Part shown: piece by piece, positions 50,708 to 61,631 of the stretch
How positions within the stretch are numbered: position 1 is the first letter of the stretch
Layout of the letters: each line of letters starts with the position of its first letter
NCBI GenBank assembly: GCA_015277795.1
Contig: CP063848.1
Coordinates: 4,340,001-4,404,000, forward strand
Source: Massilia sp. UMI-21
Lineage (GTDB): Bacteria > Pseudomonadota > Gammaproteobacteria > Burkholderiales > Burkholderiaceae_D
Reading direction: 5' to 3'
DNA: 64,000 bases
The notes under the pieces: model-generated
Seen by the model: the letters and a program-made list of their open reading frames with translations, nothing else
Told to the model about the DNA's origin: nothing
Database searches by the model: none
Position numbers and translations under genes: made by a program

Positions 50708-51292
50708 ATGTTTGCAATTCCTGAGCAGTTCTCGAATGCTACCAAAGCCAACCTGGAATCGCAGTTCGCACTGATGTCCTCGCTGACCGCCAAGACCTTC
50801 GAAAGCATGGAGAAGCTGGTCGAGCTGAACATCAGTACCGCCCGCAGCGCCCTGGAAGAGTCGTCGAACGTGACCCGCCAGCTGCTGGGCGCCAAGGATC
50901 CACAAGAATTCTTCTCGCTCACCGCTTCGCAAGCCCAGCCGAGTGCAGAAAAAGCCCTGTCGTACAACCGCCAGCTGGCCGCCATCGCCAGCGGCACCGG
51001 CGCCGAGTTCTCGAAGGCCGCCGAGAGCCAGATCGTCGAAACCAACCGCAAGGTCATCGCCCTGGTCGACGAAGTGAGCAAGAACGCCCCGGCCGGTTCG
51101 GAAAGCTTCGTTGCCGCCGTCAAGACCGCGATCAGCAACGCCAACGCCGGCTACGAGCAGTTCAGCAAGACCAGCAAGCAGGCTGCCGAAGCGATCGAAA
51201 ACAACGTCAACGCCGCGGTGAGCCAGTTTTCGGCGACTGCTCGCAAGGCTACCGCTACCGCATCCGCTGCGACCCAGTCGGCTGCCGCCTAA
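50708..51292 (+). CDS. phaP: Phasin family protein
   Basis: 194 residues, helical and Ala/Ser-rich. It matches phasins that coat polyhydroxyalkanoate granules: FAIPEQFSNATKANLESQFALMSSLTAKTFESMEKLVELN and PQEFFSLTASQAQPSAEKALSYNR. Oxalobacteraceae usually make PHA. GGAG at 50698-50701 supports ATG 50708. A strong terminator follows 22 bases after the stop, so it is monocistronic. Confidence 0.93.
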   Translation: MFAIPEQFSNATKANLESQFALMSSLTAKTFESMEKLVELNISTARSALEESSNVTRQLLGAKDPQEFFSLTASQAQPSAEKALSYNRQLAAIASGTGAEFSKAAESQIVETNRKVIALVDEVSKNAPAGSESFVAAVKTAISNANAGYEQFSKTSKQAAEAIENNVNAAVSQFSATARKATATASAATQSAAA

Positions 51293-51314
51293 GCTGCGAC
51301 TCGTCAGGTAAGTC

Positions 51315-51341
51315 AAAAGCCGGGACCTGTCCCGGCTTTTT
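51315..51341 (+). terminator. Intrinsic terminator of the phasin gene
   Basis: 11-bp stem AAAAGCCGGGA/TCCCGGCTTTT, loop CCTG, then further T. Confidence 0.92.
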
Positions 51342-51349
51342 GTCGTCTG

Positions 51350-52068
<719 letters not shown>

Positions 52069-52072
<4 letters not shown>

Positions 52073-52839
52073 TGGTGCGCTCCGCCGAGGTAAGCCTTGA
52101 TCACGGCCTCGTTCTTCTGGATCTCGCTTGGGACCCCTTCCGCGATCTGCTTGCCGTACTCGAGCACCGTGATGCGGTCGCACAGGCCCATCATCAGCTT
52201 GACGTCGTGCTCGATCAGCAGCACCGTCTTGCCGTCGTTCTTGATTTTCACGAGCAGCTCGCGCAGCGCCAGCTTTTCGGTGGCGTTCATGCCGGCCGCC
52301 GGCTCGTCCAGCGCCAGCAGCTGCGGATCGGTCGCCAGGGCGCGCGCGATCTCCAGGCGGCGCTGGTCGCCGTAGGACAGGAATCTGGCGGTGCGGTTGG
52401 CATACGCGCCGATGCCGACGAACTCCAGCAGTTCCTGGGCGCGCCGGCGGATCGCCTCCTCCTCGTCGCGCGCCGCCTTGTGGCGCAGGATCGCACCGAA
52501 CACGCCCTGGCGGGTGCGCACGTGGCGGCCCACCATCACGTTCTCCAGCGCGCTCATCTCGCCGAACAGGCGGATGTTCTGGAAGGTGCGCGCGATGCCG
52601 GCCTTGGCCACCTGGTGCGGGGCCGAGGGCGAATATGGCTTGCCGGCCAGTTCGAAGCGGCCGCTGTCCGGCTGGTACAGGCCGGTGATCACGTTGAAGA
52701 AGGTGGTCTTGCCGGCGCCGTTGGGGCCGATCAGGCCGACGATCTGGCCGCGCTCGATGCGGATGCCGACCTCGGTCAGCGCCTGCAGGCCGCCGAAGCG
52801 CTTGTTCACGCCGCTCACGTTCAGGAGGATCTCGCTCAT
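52069..52839 (-). CDS. livG: Branched-chain amino acid ABC transporter ATPase LivG
   Basis: 256 residues. Walker A GPNGAGKTT, ARTFQNIRLF (LivG mark), signature SYGDQRRLEIARALA, DEPAAGMN. 4-base overlaps with livM and livF show coupled translation. Confidence 0.95.
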
Positions 52840-54047
52840 GCCTTGGCCCCTTCTTCCTGCTCATCTGCAAGTGCGGCGTTGGGACGCTCTTCCCTGTTCG
52901 GCGACGGCCACAGGCCGGCCGGGTTGATCAGCATGATCAGCACCAGCGCCAGGCCGTACAGCAGCTGGCGCAGCACTTCCGATTCGATCAGGACGGTGCC
53001 GAACAGCGCCTGCTGCGCCGGCTCGACCACGTGGCGCAGCACTTCCGGCAGCGCCGCCAGCAGCACGCCGCCCAGCACCACGCCGGGGATATGGCCGATC
53101 CCGCCCAGCACCACCATGGCCAGCACGGCGATCGATTCGGTCAGCGAGAACGACTCGGGCGACACGAAGCCCTGGAAGGCGCCGAACATCGCGCCGGCCA
53201 CGCCGCCGAACGACGCGCCCATCGCGAAGGCGAGCAGCTTGACGTTGCGGGTATTGATGCCCATCGCCTTGGCCGCGATCTCGTCTTCGCGGATCGCCAC
53301 CCAGGCGCGGCCCAGGCGCGAATGCTGCAGGCGGCTGGTGACGAAGATGGTCGCGATGGTGAGCAGCAGGAACAGGAAGTAGTAGGCATTCACCGAGGGC
53401 ATCGAGAAGCTCCCGATGTGGACCGTGGCCTGCGAACCCGCCTCGCCCGCCAGCGAGACGCCGAACACGCGGATCGGGTCGATCATGTTGATGCCCTGCG
53501 GCCCGTTGGTGAAGTTGATCGGGTCGTTCAGGTTGTTCATGAAGATGCGGATGATCTCGCCGAAACCGAGCGTGACGATGGCGAGGTAGTCGCCGCGCAG
53601 CTTCAGGGTCGGGGCGCCCAGCAGCGCGCCGAACAGGGCCGCCACCAGCGCCGCCAGCGGCACGATCGCCCACACCGACAGGTGGATGCCCTCCTGGGCG
53701 ATCTCGGGCCCGAACAGGGCCACCAGGGCTTCGCCCAGCGCCGGCGAATAATAGATCACCGATTCGAGCAGGGCCGCGAACTGCGGCGAGGCGAACAGGC
53801 CGACCAGGTAGGCCCCCACCGCGAAGAAGGCGATGTAGCCCAGGTCGAGCAGGCCGGCGAAGCCGACCACGATGTTCAGGCCCAGCGCCAGCATGATGTA
53901 CAGCAGCGCGATGTCGATGATGCGCACCCAGGAGTTGCCGTACTGGGAGGCGAAGAAGGGGAAGGCCAGCATCACGGCCAGCACGGCTGCCATGCTGAGG
54001 TAAGCCTGGCGCGGCTTGTGCTGGACGTCGAAAGTCAGGAGTGCCAT
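52836..54047 (-). CDS. livM: Branched-chain amino acid ABC transporter permease LivM
   Basis: 403 residues with about ten hydrophobic segments. Motifs: LNIVVGFAGLLDLGYIAFFAVGAY, LRGDYLAIVTLGFGEIIRI, SRLGRAWVAIREDEIAAKAMGIN and MVVLGGIGHIPGVVLGGVL. AAGGACC precedes the ATG. Confidence 0.95.
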   Translation of the reverse strand: MALLTFDVQHKPRQAYLSMAAVLAVMLAFPFFASQYGNSWVRIIDIALLYIMLALGLNIVVGFAGLLDLGYIAFFAVGAYLVGLFASPQFAALLESVIYYSPALGEALVALFGPEIAQEGIHLSVWAIVPLAALVAALFGALLGAPTLKLRGDYLAIVTLGFGEIIRIFMNNLNDPINFTNGPQGINMIDPIRVFGVSLAGEAGSQATVHIGSFSMPSVNAYYFLFLLLTIATIFVTSRLQHSRLGRAWVAIREDEIAAKAMGINTRNVKLLAFAMGASFGGVAGAMFGAFQGFVSPESFSLTESIAVLAMVVLGGIGHIPGVVLGGVLLAALPEVLRHVVEPAQQALFGTVLIESEVLRQLLYGLALVLIMLINPAGLWPSPNREERPNAALADEQEEGAKA

Positions 54048-54063
54048 GTTCGGGTCCTTTCGC

Positions 54064-54993
54064 TCAGGCGCGGTCGGCCACGCGCTCGCCCATGATGCCG
54101 GACGGGCGCAGGGTCAGCACCAGGATCAGCACGACGAAGGCGAAGATGTCCTGGTAGTGGCTGCCCAGGAAGCCGCCGGTGAGGTCGCCGATGTAGCCGG
54201 CCCCGAGCGCCTCGATGATGCCCAGCAGGATGCCACCGATCATGGCGCCGTAGATGTTGCCGATCCCGCCCAGCACGGCGGCGCAGAATGCCTTCAGGCC
54301 CGGCAGCACGCCCATGGTGAAGGTGATCGAGGCGTAGTTGGCGCCCCACATCACGCCGGCGACGGCCGCCAGGGCGGCGCCGATGGCGAAGGTGGCGACG
54401 ATCACGCGGTTCGAGTCCACCCCCATCAGGCCGGCCACGCGCGGGTTCTCGGCCACGGCGCGCATCGCGCGGCCCATGCGGGTGCGCTCGACCAGCAGCA
54501 CCAGGGCGACCATGGCCCCTGCCGCCAGCACCAGCAGCAGGATCTGGGTGTGCGAGATCAGGGCGCCCCCGATCGACACCGGTTCGGGCGAGAGCAGCTG
54601 CGGGAACGGCAGCGGGCTGCGGCCCCAGATCATCATGGCGAAGGTCTGCAGCAGGATCGAGACGCCGATCGCCGTGATCAGGGGCGCCAGACGCGGCGCA
54701 TTGCGCAGGCGGCGGTAGGCGACGCGCTCGATCAGGATGTTGACCAGGATGGTCGCCGGAATGGCGCCGACGATCGCGACCGCCAGCTGCACGTAGCCCG
54801 GCAGGCCCGGCACATGGGCGTCGAGCAGCTTGAGGATGCTCAGGCCGATCATCGCGCCGATCATCAGCACGTCGCCATGCGCGAAATTGATCAGGTTGAG
54901 CACCCCATAGACCATCGTGTAGCCGAGGGCCACCAGGGCGTACATGCTGCCCAGCACCAGGCCGTTCAGGAGTTGTTGGAGAAATATTTCCAT
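54064..54993 (-). CDS. livH: Branched-chain amino acid ABC transporter permease LivH
   Basis: 309 residues. MEIFLQQLLNGLVLGSMYALVALG, NLINFAHGDVLMIGA and VAENPRVAGLMGVDSNRVI are typical. First gene of the operon; livM starts 16 bases after its stop. No periplasmic binding protein (livJ/K) gene is adjacent. Substrate may be branched-chain amino acids or related amides/urea-like compounds of this family; the core motifs do not separate them. Confidence 0.93.
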   Translation of the reverse strand: MEIFLQQLLNGLVLGSMYALVALGYTMVYGVLNLINFAHGDVLMIGAMIGLSILKLLDAHVPGLPGYVQLAVAIVGAIPATILVNILIERVAYRRLRNAPRLAPLITAIGVSILLQTFAMMIWGRSPLPFPQLLSPEPVSIGGALISHTQILLLVLAAGAMVALVLLVERTRMGRAMRAVAENPRVAGLMGVDSNRVIVATFAIGAALAAVAGVMWGANYASITFTMGVLPGLKAFCAAVLGGIGNIYGAMIGGILLGIIEALGAGYIGDLTGGFLGSHYQDIFAFVVLILVLTLRPSGIMGERVADRA

Positions 54994-55033
54994 CGTAGGC
55001 GTTCGCTCTTTCCGCTCTGTAGTCAGGGCCAAG

Positions 55034-55068
55034 AAAAACGGCACTCCGGGTCGCCCCGCAGTGCCGTT
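55034..55068 (-). terminator. Intrinsic terminator after ispH
   Basis: Minus-strand stem AACGGCACT/AGTGCCGTT (plus inner GC pairs) followed by a T tract. It separates ispH-fkpB from livH. Confidence 0.8.
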
Positions 55069-55192
55069 CATGGCCTGGCGTTCATGTTCCGATGGCCGCC
55101 ATCATAACTTGGCAGATGGCAAACTTGCAGCGGAAAACATACTACGAAACAAATTTTTGTCCGGGGGGCGGCGCACCGGCCACCCCGCGTCA

Positions 55193-56134
55193 TTACGCGG
55201 CCCTGACGCCGTCCAGCCCCTTCGGCAGCGGGAACACGACGTTCTCTTCGACGCCTTCGAGCGCGCGCACGCTGGCCGCGCCCAGTTCCTTCAGGCGGTC
55301 GATCACGGCCTGCACCAGCACTTCCGGGGCCGAGGCGCCGGCGGTCACGCCGATACGCTTCTTGCCGACGATCCATTGCGGATCGATCTTGCCGGCATTG
55401 TCGACCATATAGGCCGGGGTGCCCTTCTTTTCCGCCACTTCGCGCAGGCGGTTCGAATTCGAGCTGTTCGGGCTGCCGACCACGATCACCACCTCGACCT
55501 GCGGCGCCAGGAACTTGACCGCTTCCTGGCGGTTGGTGGTGGCGTAGCAGATGTCGCCCTTCTTCGGCTCGATGATGTTCGGGAAGCGCGCCTTGAGCGC
55601 GTCGATGATATCGGCGGTATCGTCGACCGACAGCGTGGTCTGCGAGACATAGGCCAGCTGGTCCGGGTTATTCACCTGCAGCGTCGCCACGTCGTCCACC
55701 GTCTCGACCAGGTGCATGCCCTCTTCCGCCTGGCCCATCGTGCCTTCGACCTCCGGATGGCCGTCGTGGCCGATCATGACGATCTCGCAGCCCTGCCTGC
55801 GCATCTTGGCCACCTCCACGTGCACCTTGGTGACCAGCGGGCAGGTGGCATCGAAGATGGTCAGGCCGCGCGCTTCGGCATCGGCCCGCACCGCTTTCGA
55901 GACGCCGTGGGCCGAGAACACCAGCGTGTTACCGGCCGGCACATCCTCGAGTTGCTCGATGAAGATCGCTCCCTTGTTGCGCAGGTCTTCGACGACGTAG
56001 GCGTTGTGTACGATTTCGTGACGCACATAGATCGGCGCGCCGAACTGGCGCAGGGCGCGCTCGACGATCTCGATGGCGCGGTCGACGCCGGCACAGAAGC
56101 CGCGCGGCTGGGCAAGCAGAATTTCGTTTTCCAT
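55193..56134 (-). CDS. ispH: 4-hydroxy-3-methylbut-2-enyl diphosphate reductase
   Basis: 313 residues. It is the last enzyme of the MEP isoprenoid pathway, iron-sulfur dependent. Cluster cysteines: Cys14 ([10 protein letters not shown]), one near 97 (DATCPLVTK) and one near 195 ([11 protein letters not shown]). [24 protein letters not shown] and TAGASAPE are conserved. AGGAAACC precedes the ATG. It follows fkpB after 13 bases. Confidence 0.96.
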   Translation of the reverse strand: MENEILLAQPRGFCAGVDRAIEIVERALRQFGAPIYVRHEIVHNAYVVEDLRNKGAIFIEQLEDVPAGNTLVFSAHGVSKAVRADAEARGLTIFDATCPLVTKVHVEVAKMRRQGCEIVMIGHDGHPEVEGTMGQAEEGMHLVETVDDVATLQVNNPDQLAYVSQTTLSVDDTADIIDALKARFPNIIEPKKGDICYATTNRQEAVKFLAPQVEVVIVVGSPNSSNSNRLREVAEKKGTPAYMVDNAGKIDPQWIVGKKRIGVTAGASAPEVLVQAVIDRLKELGAASVRALEGVEENVVFPLPKGLDGVRAA

Positions 56135-56147
56135 GAAGGTTTCCTGT

Positions 56148-56597
56148 TTACAGAACCGAAATCAGTTTCACTTCGAACTGCAGGGGCTGGCCGGCCAGCG
56201 GGTGGTTGAAATCGAACAGCGCGGTGGTCTCGCGCATTTCGAGCAGGACGCCGGCGAAGCGGCCGCCCTTGGGCGCGTTGAATTCGATCAGCTCGCCCAC
56301 CTGGTAGTCGGCGTCCGGCACCGAGTTTTCTGCCAGCGTCGCCTTCGACACCGGCTGGATCAGGTCGGGGTTGCGTTCGCCGAAGGCGTCGAGCGCGCTC
56401 AGCTGGAAGGTCTGGTGGGCCCCTTCCGGCAGGCCGATCAGGCGCGCTTCGAGAAAGGGTGCCAGCTGGCCCTGGCCCAGCAGCAAGGTGGCCGGCGTGC
56501 CGTTGAAGGTAGTGACAAGATCAGTACCGTCGGCGGTGGCAAGCCGATAATGCAGGGTCAGGTAGGACGATTCGTTGACGACTGGTGCTTTGGACAT
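56148..56597 (-). CDS. fkpB: FKBP-type peptidyl-prolyl isomerase, SlpA-like
   Basis: 149 residues. FKBP domain with an IF (insert-in-flap) segment: [39 protein letters not shown], and [18 protein letters not shown]. The same segments occur in SlpA/FkpB, and the fkpB-ispH order is conserved in proteobacteria. ATG 56597 (MSKAPVVN) chosen. Confidence 0.93.
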   Translation of the reverse strand: MSKAPVVNESSYLTLHYRLATADGTDLVTTFNGTPATLLLGQGQLAPFLEARLIGLPEGAHQTFQLSALDAFGERNPDLIQPVSKATLAENSVPDADYQVGELIEFNAPKGGRFAGVLLEMRETTALFDFNHPLAGQPLQFEVKLISVL

Positions 56598-56708
56598 GTT
56601 GTTTGCGATGACTGGCTGGCCTGGTGCAGGCAAACCGCTATTGTAAGCCACTAAGCCACGCCCCGCGCATCTGCCCCGGCGTGTCCGTTTTGATGGCAAG
56701 GATCAGAC

Positions 56709-57380
56709 ATGAGAATCACGGAATGGCCGAAGGAGCAACGCCCGCGCGAACGACTGCTGCGCGGCGGTCCGGGCGTGCTGTCGGACAGCGAACTGCTGGC
56801 CATCTTCCTGCGCGTGGGCGTCGCGGGAAAAAGCGCGGTGGCGCTGGCGCGCGACATCCTCGACCATTTCGGCTCGCTGCACCGCCTGCTGCACGCCAGC
56901 GCCGGCGAATTCGGCGCGCTGCACGGGCTCGGCCCGGCCAAGTACGCCCAGCTGCAGGCGGCGGTCGAACTGACCCGACGCGCCACCGCCGAGGAGTTCG
57001 AGCGCGAGGCATTCTGCTCGCCGGAGGCGGTCCGGATCTACCTGCGTCACCAGTTCGCGCTGCAGGCGCATGAATCCTTCGTGGTGCTCTTCGTCGACGT
57101 GAAGAACCGCCTGATCACCTATAGAGAAATGTTCCGCGGAACGCTGACCCACACCAGCGTCTACCCGCGCGAAGTCGTCAAGGCTGCGCTGCAATGCAAT
57201 TGCGCGGCGGTGATCCTGGCGCACAACCATCCGTCCGGCGTGGCCGAGCCGAGCGAGGCCGACCTGCGCCTGACCTCGGCGCTGGTGCAGGCACTGGCCC
57301 TGGTCGATATCCGCGTGCTCGACCACTTCGTGGTGGCCGGCGCGCAGGTGCATTCGTTCGCCGAACACGGCCAGCTGTAA
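56709..57380 (+). CDS. radC: RadC-family JAB domain protein
   Basis: 223 residues. N-terminal helix-hairpin-helix part ([24 protein letters not shown]) and a C-terminal JAMM-type metal motif [15 protein letters not shown]. Despite the historical name its role in repair is not confirmed. AAGGATCAG precedes the ATG. Length is typical (about 225). Confidence 0.95.
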   Translation: MRITEWPKEQRPRERLLRGGPGVLSDSELLAIFLRVGVAGKSAVALARDILDHFGSLHRLLHASAGEFGALHGLGPAKYAQLQAAVELTRRATAEEFEREAFCSPEAVRIYLRHQFALQAHESFVVLFVDVKNRLITYREMFRGTLTHTSVYPREVVKAALQCNCAAVILAHNHPSGVAEPSEADLRLTSALVQALALVDIRVLDHFVVAGAQVHSFAEHGQL

Positions 57381-57554
57381 GCCGCCCCGTTCCGAAAATC
57401 CGCTCGCCGACGCGAGCCGGAGAGCTCATCCTGAATTGTTAAATATGTGAATTTGCGAAAGACACACTTGTTTTTCGCAAGTGATTGATTTGTCTTCAGT
57501 TTTCACGCTATACTCTCGTTTTTCCAATCCTGGAATATATTTAAGGAGTGCACT
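57381..57554 (+). other. AT-rich rpmB leader region
   Basis: 174 bases between radC and rpmB. The stretch after 57430 is AT-rich and holds a CACTTG...CAAGTG palindrome (about 57465-57483) upstream of the rpmB promoter. Confidence 0.6.
57485..57514 (+). promoter_or_regulatory. rpmB-rpmG promoter
   Basis: TTGATT, 18-base spacer, TATACT, 40 bases before the rpmB ATG. Confidence 0.7.
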
Positions 57555-57791
57555 ATGGCACGTGTCTGCCAAGTTACCGGCAAGGGTGTGATGGTTGGCA
57601 ACAACGTCTCCCACGCTAACAACAAAACCAAGCGTCGTTTCCTGCCGAACCTGCAGAACCGTCGCATCTACGTGGAATCGGAAAACCGCTGGGTCTCCCT
57701 GCGTCTGTCCAACGCCGGTCTGCGCGTGATCGACAAGCTCGGCATCGATGCCGTGCTGGCCGACATGCGTGCCCGTGGCGAAAAAGTTTAA
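57555..57791 (+). CDS. rpmB: 50S ribosomal protein L28
   Basis: 78 residues: [20 protein letters not shown], then [17 protein letters not shown]. Standard L28 without zinc CxxC pairs. AAGGAG precedes the ATG. rpmG follows after 13 bases. Confidence 0.98.
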   Translation: MARVCQVTGKGVMVGNNVSHANNKTKRRFLPNLQNRRIYVESENRWVSLRLSNAGLRVIDKLGIDAVLADMRARGEKV

Positions 57792-57804
57792 TTAGGGAGC
57801 TATC

Positions 57805-57972
57805 ATGGCAAAAACTGGCCGCGACAAAATCAAGCTGGAATCGACCGCAGGTACCGGTCACTTCTACACCACCACCAAGAACAAGCGCACGATGCCGGCG
57901 AAGATGGAAATCACCAAATTCGACCCGAAGGCACGCAAGCACGTGATCTACAAGGAAACCAAGATCAAGTAA
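57805..57972 (+). CDS. rpmG: 50S ribosomal protein L33
   Basis: 55 residues: [20 protein letters not shown], then [20 protein letters not shown]. No cysteine, so it is the zinc-independent form. AGGGAG precedes the ATG; it pairs with rpmB as usual. Confidence 0.97.
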   Translation: MAKTGRDKIKLESTAGTGHFYTTTKNKRTMPAKMEITKFDPKARKHVIYKETKIK

Positions 57973-57992
57973 TCGATCTTGTTTCTACAAGG

Positions 57993-58023
57993 AAGCCGCC
58001 CGTTTCGACTGGCGGCTTTTTTT
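57993..58023 (+). terminator. Intrinsic terminator of rpmB-rpmG
   Basis: Stem AAGCCGCC/GGCGGCTT with a 10-base loop and seven T. Confidence 0.92.
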
Positions 58024-58155
58024 ATGTCCGCAGCACCCGGCAAGACATGAATACAACAGCGGCCTTGAGCGCACGCAGCGTCCTCATCGTGCCTGTATTG
58101 CGCTTTGGGCCCGGCCGTGAAAGCATGAGGTCTCGCCGACTCCACCACGACCAGC

Positions 58156-58890
58156 ATGCGCCAGCTGTTGACTCTGCTTGCCGCCGCCTGCGCCCTGGGC
58201 GCCCTGCCGGCGCGCGCCCAGACGCCCCCGGCGCCGGACGCGCTTCCCACCGTCGAGGTCAAGGCGACCCACACGCGCCTGCTGCCGTACAAGGAATTGT
58301 TCTACCCAATGGCCAAGGCGGTCCAGGAAAGCCTCGCCGGACGTGCCGCGCTGGCATTCCAGCTGCGTCCGGTCCGGCCCGGCGTGCGCACCGACGACCT
58401 GGCGGTCTGGCTCGAAGGCGGGGGCGAATCGCTGCCGGTGCGCGCGGGCGAACACGGCCTGTACATCGTGCCGGTGGCCGACCGGATCGCGCAGCACGAC
58501 GGCAGCTTTTCGATCAACAAGAACCCGGCCGACCTGCGCGCCAACCTGGTCCTGGTCCCTACCCTCCCGCTCGACGCCTGGACCATGGGCGAAGTGCGGC
58601 GTCTGCTGCGCGACGTCCATGCGGCCATCGACCCGCTCGTGCCCTGGCATCATCGCCTGCTGATGTGGGCCGCCACGCGCCGGCTGGGCGTGTCGGTGTG
58701 CAGCCTGTCGCCGAACGCCCATGTCGACGTGGTCGACGGCAAGCGCCTGCTGGCCAGCTATCCCACGGGCGAACCGGCGCGCAACCACGCCAATTCCCCG
58801 GTCTTTTGCCACCGCTTTACCGGCAATGAAGACTTCGACCCACGTGCCCGGCTGATACTGCCCGAGGACGCGCAGGTGCTGCTGATCTGA
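58156..58890 (+). CDS. Secreted protein of unknown function
   Basis: 244 residues. Signal peptide 1-21 (LLAAACALGALPARAQ) predicts a periplasmic protein. I do not recognise a domain; the conserved-looking segments are LPYKELFYPMAKAVQ, SFSINKNPADLRANLVLVPT and the Cys pair SVCSLS...VFCHRF, which could form a disulfide. Convergent with the desaturase gene and separated from it by a bidirectional terminator. Confidence 0.7.
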   Translation: MRQLLTLLAAACALGALPARAQTPPAPDALPTVEVKATHTRLLPYKELFYPMAKAVQESLAGRAALAFQLRPVRPGVRTDDLAVWLEGGGESLPVRAGEHGLYIVPVADRIAQHDGSFSINKNPADLRANLVLVPTLPLDAWTMGEVRRLLRDVHAAIDPLVPWHHRLLMWAATRRLGVSVCSLSPNAHVDVVDGKRLLASYPTGEPARNHANSPVFCHRFTGNEDFDPRARLILPEDAQVLLI

Positions 58891-58918
58891 GAACCGTGCG
58901 CGCAAGCGGCGCGCCAAC

Positions 58919-58948
58919 GAAAAAGCGGCTCCCGAAGGAGCCGCCTTT
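58919..58948. terminator. Bidirectional terminator between convergent genes
   Basis: Perfect 8-bp stem GCGGCTCC/GGAGCCGC with a CGAA loop, flanked by A5 on the left (T run for the leftward desaturase transcript) and CTTT on the right. Confidence 0.85.
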
Positions 58949-58966
58949 GTTGTGCGATGAACCCGC

Positions 58967-60181
58967 TTATGCGTAGCTGCGCAGGCGCAGCGAGAACTCT
59001 TGCAGCGACTTGATGCCCGAGGCTTCGGCACGCGTGCACCAGTCCTGCAGCTGCTGCAGCAGCTGGTCGCGGGTCGAGTGCGAACGCTCCCAGATCGCGC
59101 CCAGTTCCACGCGCATCTGGTGCATGGTTTCCAGCGCCTTGCTGTGCTGGAACAGCTCGACCAGCTGCTGCTTGTGCGAGGCTTCCAGCTTGGCCGGCTC
59201 ACGCTGCATCAGCTTGCGCGAGCTCTTCAGGAAGCGCGCTTCCAGCTCGGCCTTGTGCTTCAGGTGTTCGAATTCTTCACGGAAAGCGTGACGCACCGAC
59301 TTGGCATACTTGGCCATCACGTCGTAGCGGTTGGCGATCACCGACTGCAGGGTGTCGAGGTCGGCCACCAGCTTGTCCTTGGCGAACTTCGGCGCCGGCG
59401 CCACCTTCTTGACCTTGGCCAGCCCCAGGGTTTCCAGGATGCGGATGTAACCCCAGCCGAGGTCGAACTCGTACCATTTGCTCGACAGCTTGGCCGAGGT
59501 GGCGAAGGTATGGTGGTTGTTGTGCAGTTCCTCGCCGCCGATCAGGATGCCCAGCGGGAAGACGTTGGTGGCCGCATCGCTGCAATCGTAATTGCGGTAG
59601 CCCCAGTAGTGGCCGATGCCGTTGATGATGCCGGCGGCAGTGATCGGGATCCACATCATCTGGACCGCCCACACCGAAATGCCGACGATGCCGAACAGCG
59701 CGAAGTCGATGAACAGCATCAGCACGACGCCGGCAGCGCTGTGTTTGGTGTAAACATGACGCTCGATCCAGTCGTCCGGCGTACCGTGGCCGTACTTCTC
59801 CATGGTTTCCTTGACCTTGCTTTCAGCACGGTACAGCTCGGCACCTTCGAACAGCACCTTACGGATGCCACGCGTCTGCGGGCTGTGCGGATCTTCTTCG
59901 GTATCGCACTTGGCGTGGTGCTTGCGGTGGATCGATGCCCATTCCTTGGTCACCTGGCCGGTGGTCAACCACAGCCAGAAGCGGAAGAAATGGCTCGGAA
60001 TCGCGTGCAACTCGAGGGCGCGGTGCGCCTGGTGGCGGTGCAGGTAGATGGTGACGGCGGCGATCGTAATATGGGTCAGCACCAGCGTGGCGATGACGAC
60101 CTGCCAGGCCGTGAAATCCAGCAGGCCGGTCGACAGGAAGGTCAGCACGGCTTGCACGGGTTCGCTACTAAAGAAATTCAT
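58967..60181 (-). CDS. Acyl-CoA/fatty acid desaturase
   Basis: 404 residues. Three histidine boxes: HRHQAHR (about residue 48), HRKHHAKCD (about 85) and EELHNNHH (about 220), between four membrane helices. It inserts a cis double bond (delta-9 type) into membrane acyl chains with a di-iron centre. The last 130 residues are a charged coiled-coil extension (AKSVRHAFREEFEHLKHKAE...) beyond the catalytic core. GGAGACTG precedes the ATG. Confidence 0.94.
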   Translation of the reverse strand: MNFFSSEPVQAVLTFLSTGLLDFTAWQVVIATLVLTHITIAAVTIYLHRHQAHRALELHAIPSHFFRFWLWLTTGQVTKEWASIHRKHHAKCDTEEDPHSPQTRGIRKVLFEGAELYRAESKVKETMEKYGHGTPDDWIERHVYTKHSAAGVVLMLFIDFALFGIVGISVWAVQMMWIPITAAGIINGIGHYWGYRNYDCSDAATNVFPLGILIGGEELHNNHHTFATSAKLSSKWYEFDLGWGYIRILETLGLAKVKKVAPAPKFAKDKLVADLDTLQSVIANRYDVMAKYAKSVRHAFREEFEHLKHKAELEARFLKSSRKLMQREPAKLEASHKQQLVELFQHSKALETMHQMRVELGAIWERSHSTRDQLLQQLQDWCTRAEASGIKSLQEFSLRLRSYA

Positions 60182-60296
60182 TCAGTCTCCATGGATATCG
60201 GGCCGCCAGGCATTCACGGCGGCGACCAACATTTTACGCGGTTCCAGTGACTCGCGGCACGCTCATCGAAATTCATGCCGTATTTCATGCGTTATT

Positions 60297-61622
60297 TCAA
60301 GACGGATTCGGGGTTCGCGCCACAAGCGATGTGATATGGGCATCGAGCAGGCGCGTATCCATGGACGGATGACCAAGTTTGATCTCGCCCGACTGGACAA
60401 GTGCGTAGATTTTCTTGTTCACGTTGGAGATCGGCCCGCTCTGTCCGTTTTCCGGGTCGCCCAGCCAGAAGCCGATTTCCAGTTCGTAACCGTGTTGCCC
60501 GAAGGCATTGAGCAGCACATTCGGCGCCGGCTCGTCCAACACCCGCGGCACGCCGCGCGGCTGGGCTTCCAGCAGCGGCATCACCAGCGACAGGTCGCTG
60601 TCGTAGGACACGGTCAGCCTGGTCACGGCGCGCACGTTGCGGTTGGTCGCGGACTGGTTCAGCACCACCCCGGTGATCAGCATCTCGTTCGGCAGCAGGG
60701 TCTGGGTGCCGTCGGCGCCGCGCAGCACCGTGTAGCGCGTATTGATGCGCGCGACTTTGCCCGAATATTTATCGAGCGTGATCGGGTCGCCGATCGTCAG
60801 GCTGCGTTCCAGCAGGATAATGAAGCCGGATACATAATTGCTCGCGATGCGCTGCATGCCGAGACCGAGGCCGACACCGAGCGCGCCGCCGAACACGGAC
60901 AGCACGGTCAGGTCCAGGCCCGCCCGCGCCAGGCTGAACAGCACGGCGACCAGGATCAGCAGCGCCCGGCTCATGCGCGCCAGCACCACCTTGCTCGAGC
61001 TGTGCATGCGGTCGACCTGCATCAGGCGCTCTTCGAGCGCGGCGCCGGCCCACAGCGCCAGCATCATCAGCACCACGATCGACACGGCGCCCTCAAGCAA
61101 TTCGGCCAGCGAGACCTTGTCCTTGCCAACCGGGAACTCCGTGCCGTCCAGGAAGCGGATCACGTCGGGCAGCACGCCCGTGATGTGCAGGGCCACCCCG
61201 ACCCACACCACCAGCGCGAAAATCTTCTCGAAGGTGCGCAGCGCCTCGCCCAGCGGGCCGTGACGCGCGAATACGCGGCGCAGCAGGTAGAAGAAGGTGC
61301 GGATCACCGCCAGCGAGGCCGCCAGCGGCACCGCGATGTCGAGCAGCGGGTGGCTGTGCTGCGTTCCGTGCAGCGCGTCCATGACGAGGCGCGCCAGCGC
61401 CAGCAGGCCGAGGATCAGGAGCGGCCCCAGTACGCGGCCGAAGCTGCCCATGCCGAGACCGATCAGGCCGGTCTGCTCGTGGTTTTCCAGCCAGGAGCGG
61501 TGGATCAGCCGCGCCAGCCCCCAGCCAAGCGTCACGCACAGGACAATGGCGAACACCTGCCACAACGTGGCAGGCTGCCTGATGTCGCCGAGCAGGTCGG
61601 CCAGCATTTGCTGGAGCGGCAT
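60297..61622 (-). CDS. Mechanosensitive ion channel family protein (MscS-type)
   Basis: 441 residues. Four to five N-terminal membrane helices are followed by the MscS pore helix (FGGALGVGLGLGMQRIASNYVSG), the beta domain SLTIGDPITLDKYSGKVARINTRYT and LLPNEMLIT. Larger than E. coli MscS (286), as in many environmental bacteria. It starts 9 bases after the upstream RNA methyltransferase stop. Confidence 0.93.
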   Translation of the reverse strand: MPLQQMLADLLGDIRQPATLWQVFAIVLCVTLGWGLARLIHRSWLENHEQTGLIGLGMGSFGRVLGPLLILGLLALARLVMDALHGTQHSHPLLDIAVPLAASLAVIRTFFYLLRRVFARHGPLGEALRTFEKIFALVVWVGVALHITGVLPDVIRFLDGTEFPVGKDKVSLAELLEGAVSIVVLMMLALWAGAALEERLMQVDRMHSSSKVVLARMSRALLILVAVLFSLARAGLDLTVLSVFGGALGVGLGLGMQRIASNYVSGFIILLERSLTIGDPITLDKYSGKVARINTRYTVLRGADGTQTLLPNEMLITGVVLNQSATNRNVRAVTRLTVSYDSDLSLVMPLLEAQPRGVPRVLDEPAPNVLLNAFGQHGYELEIGFWLGDPENGQSGPISNVNKKIYALVQSGEIKLGHPSMDTRLLDAHITSLVARTPNPS

Positions 61623-61631
61623 GTCCCGGCG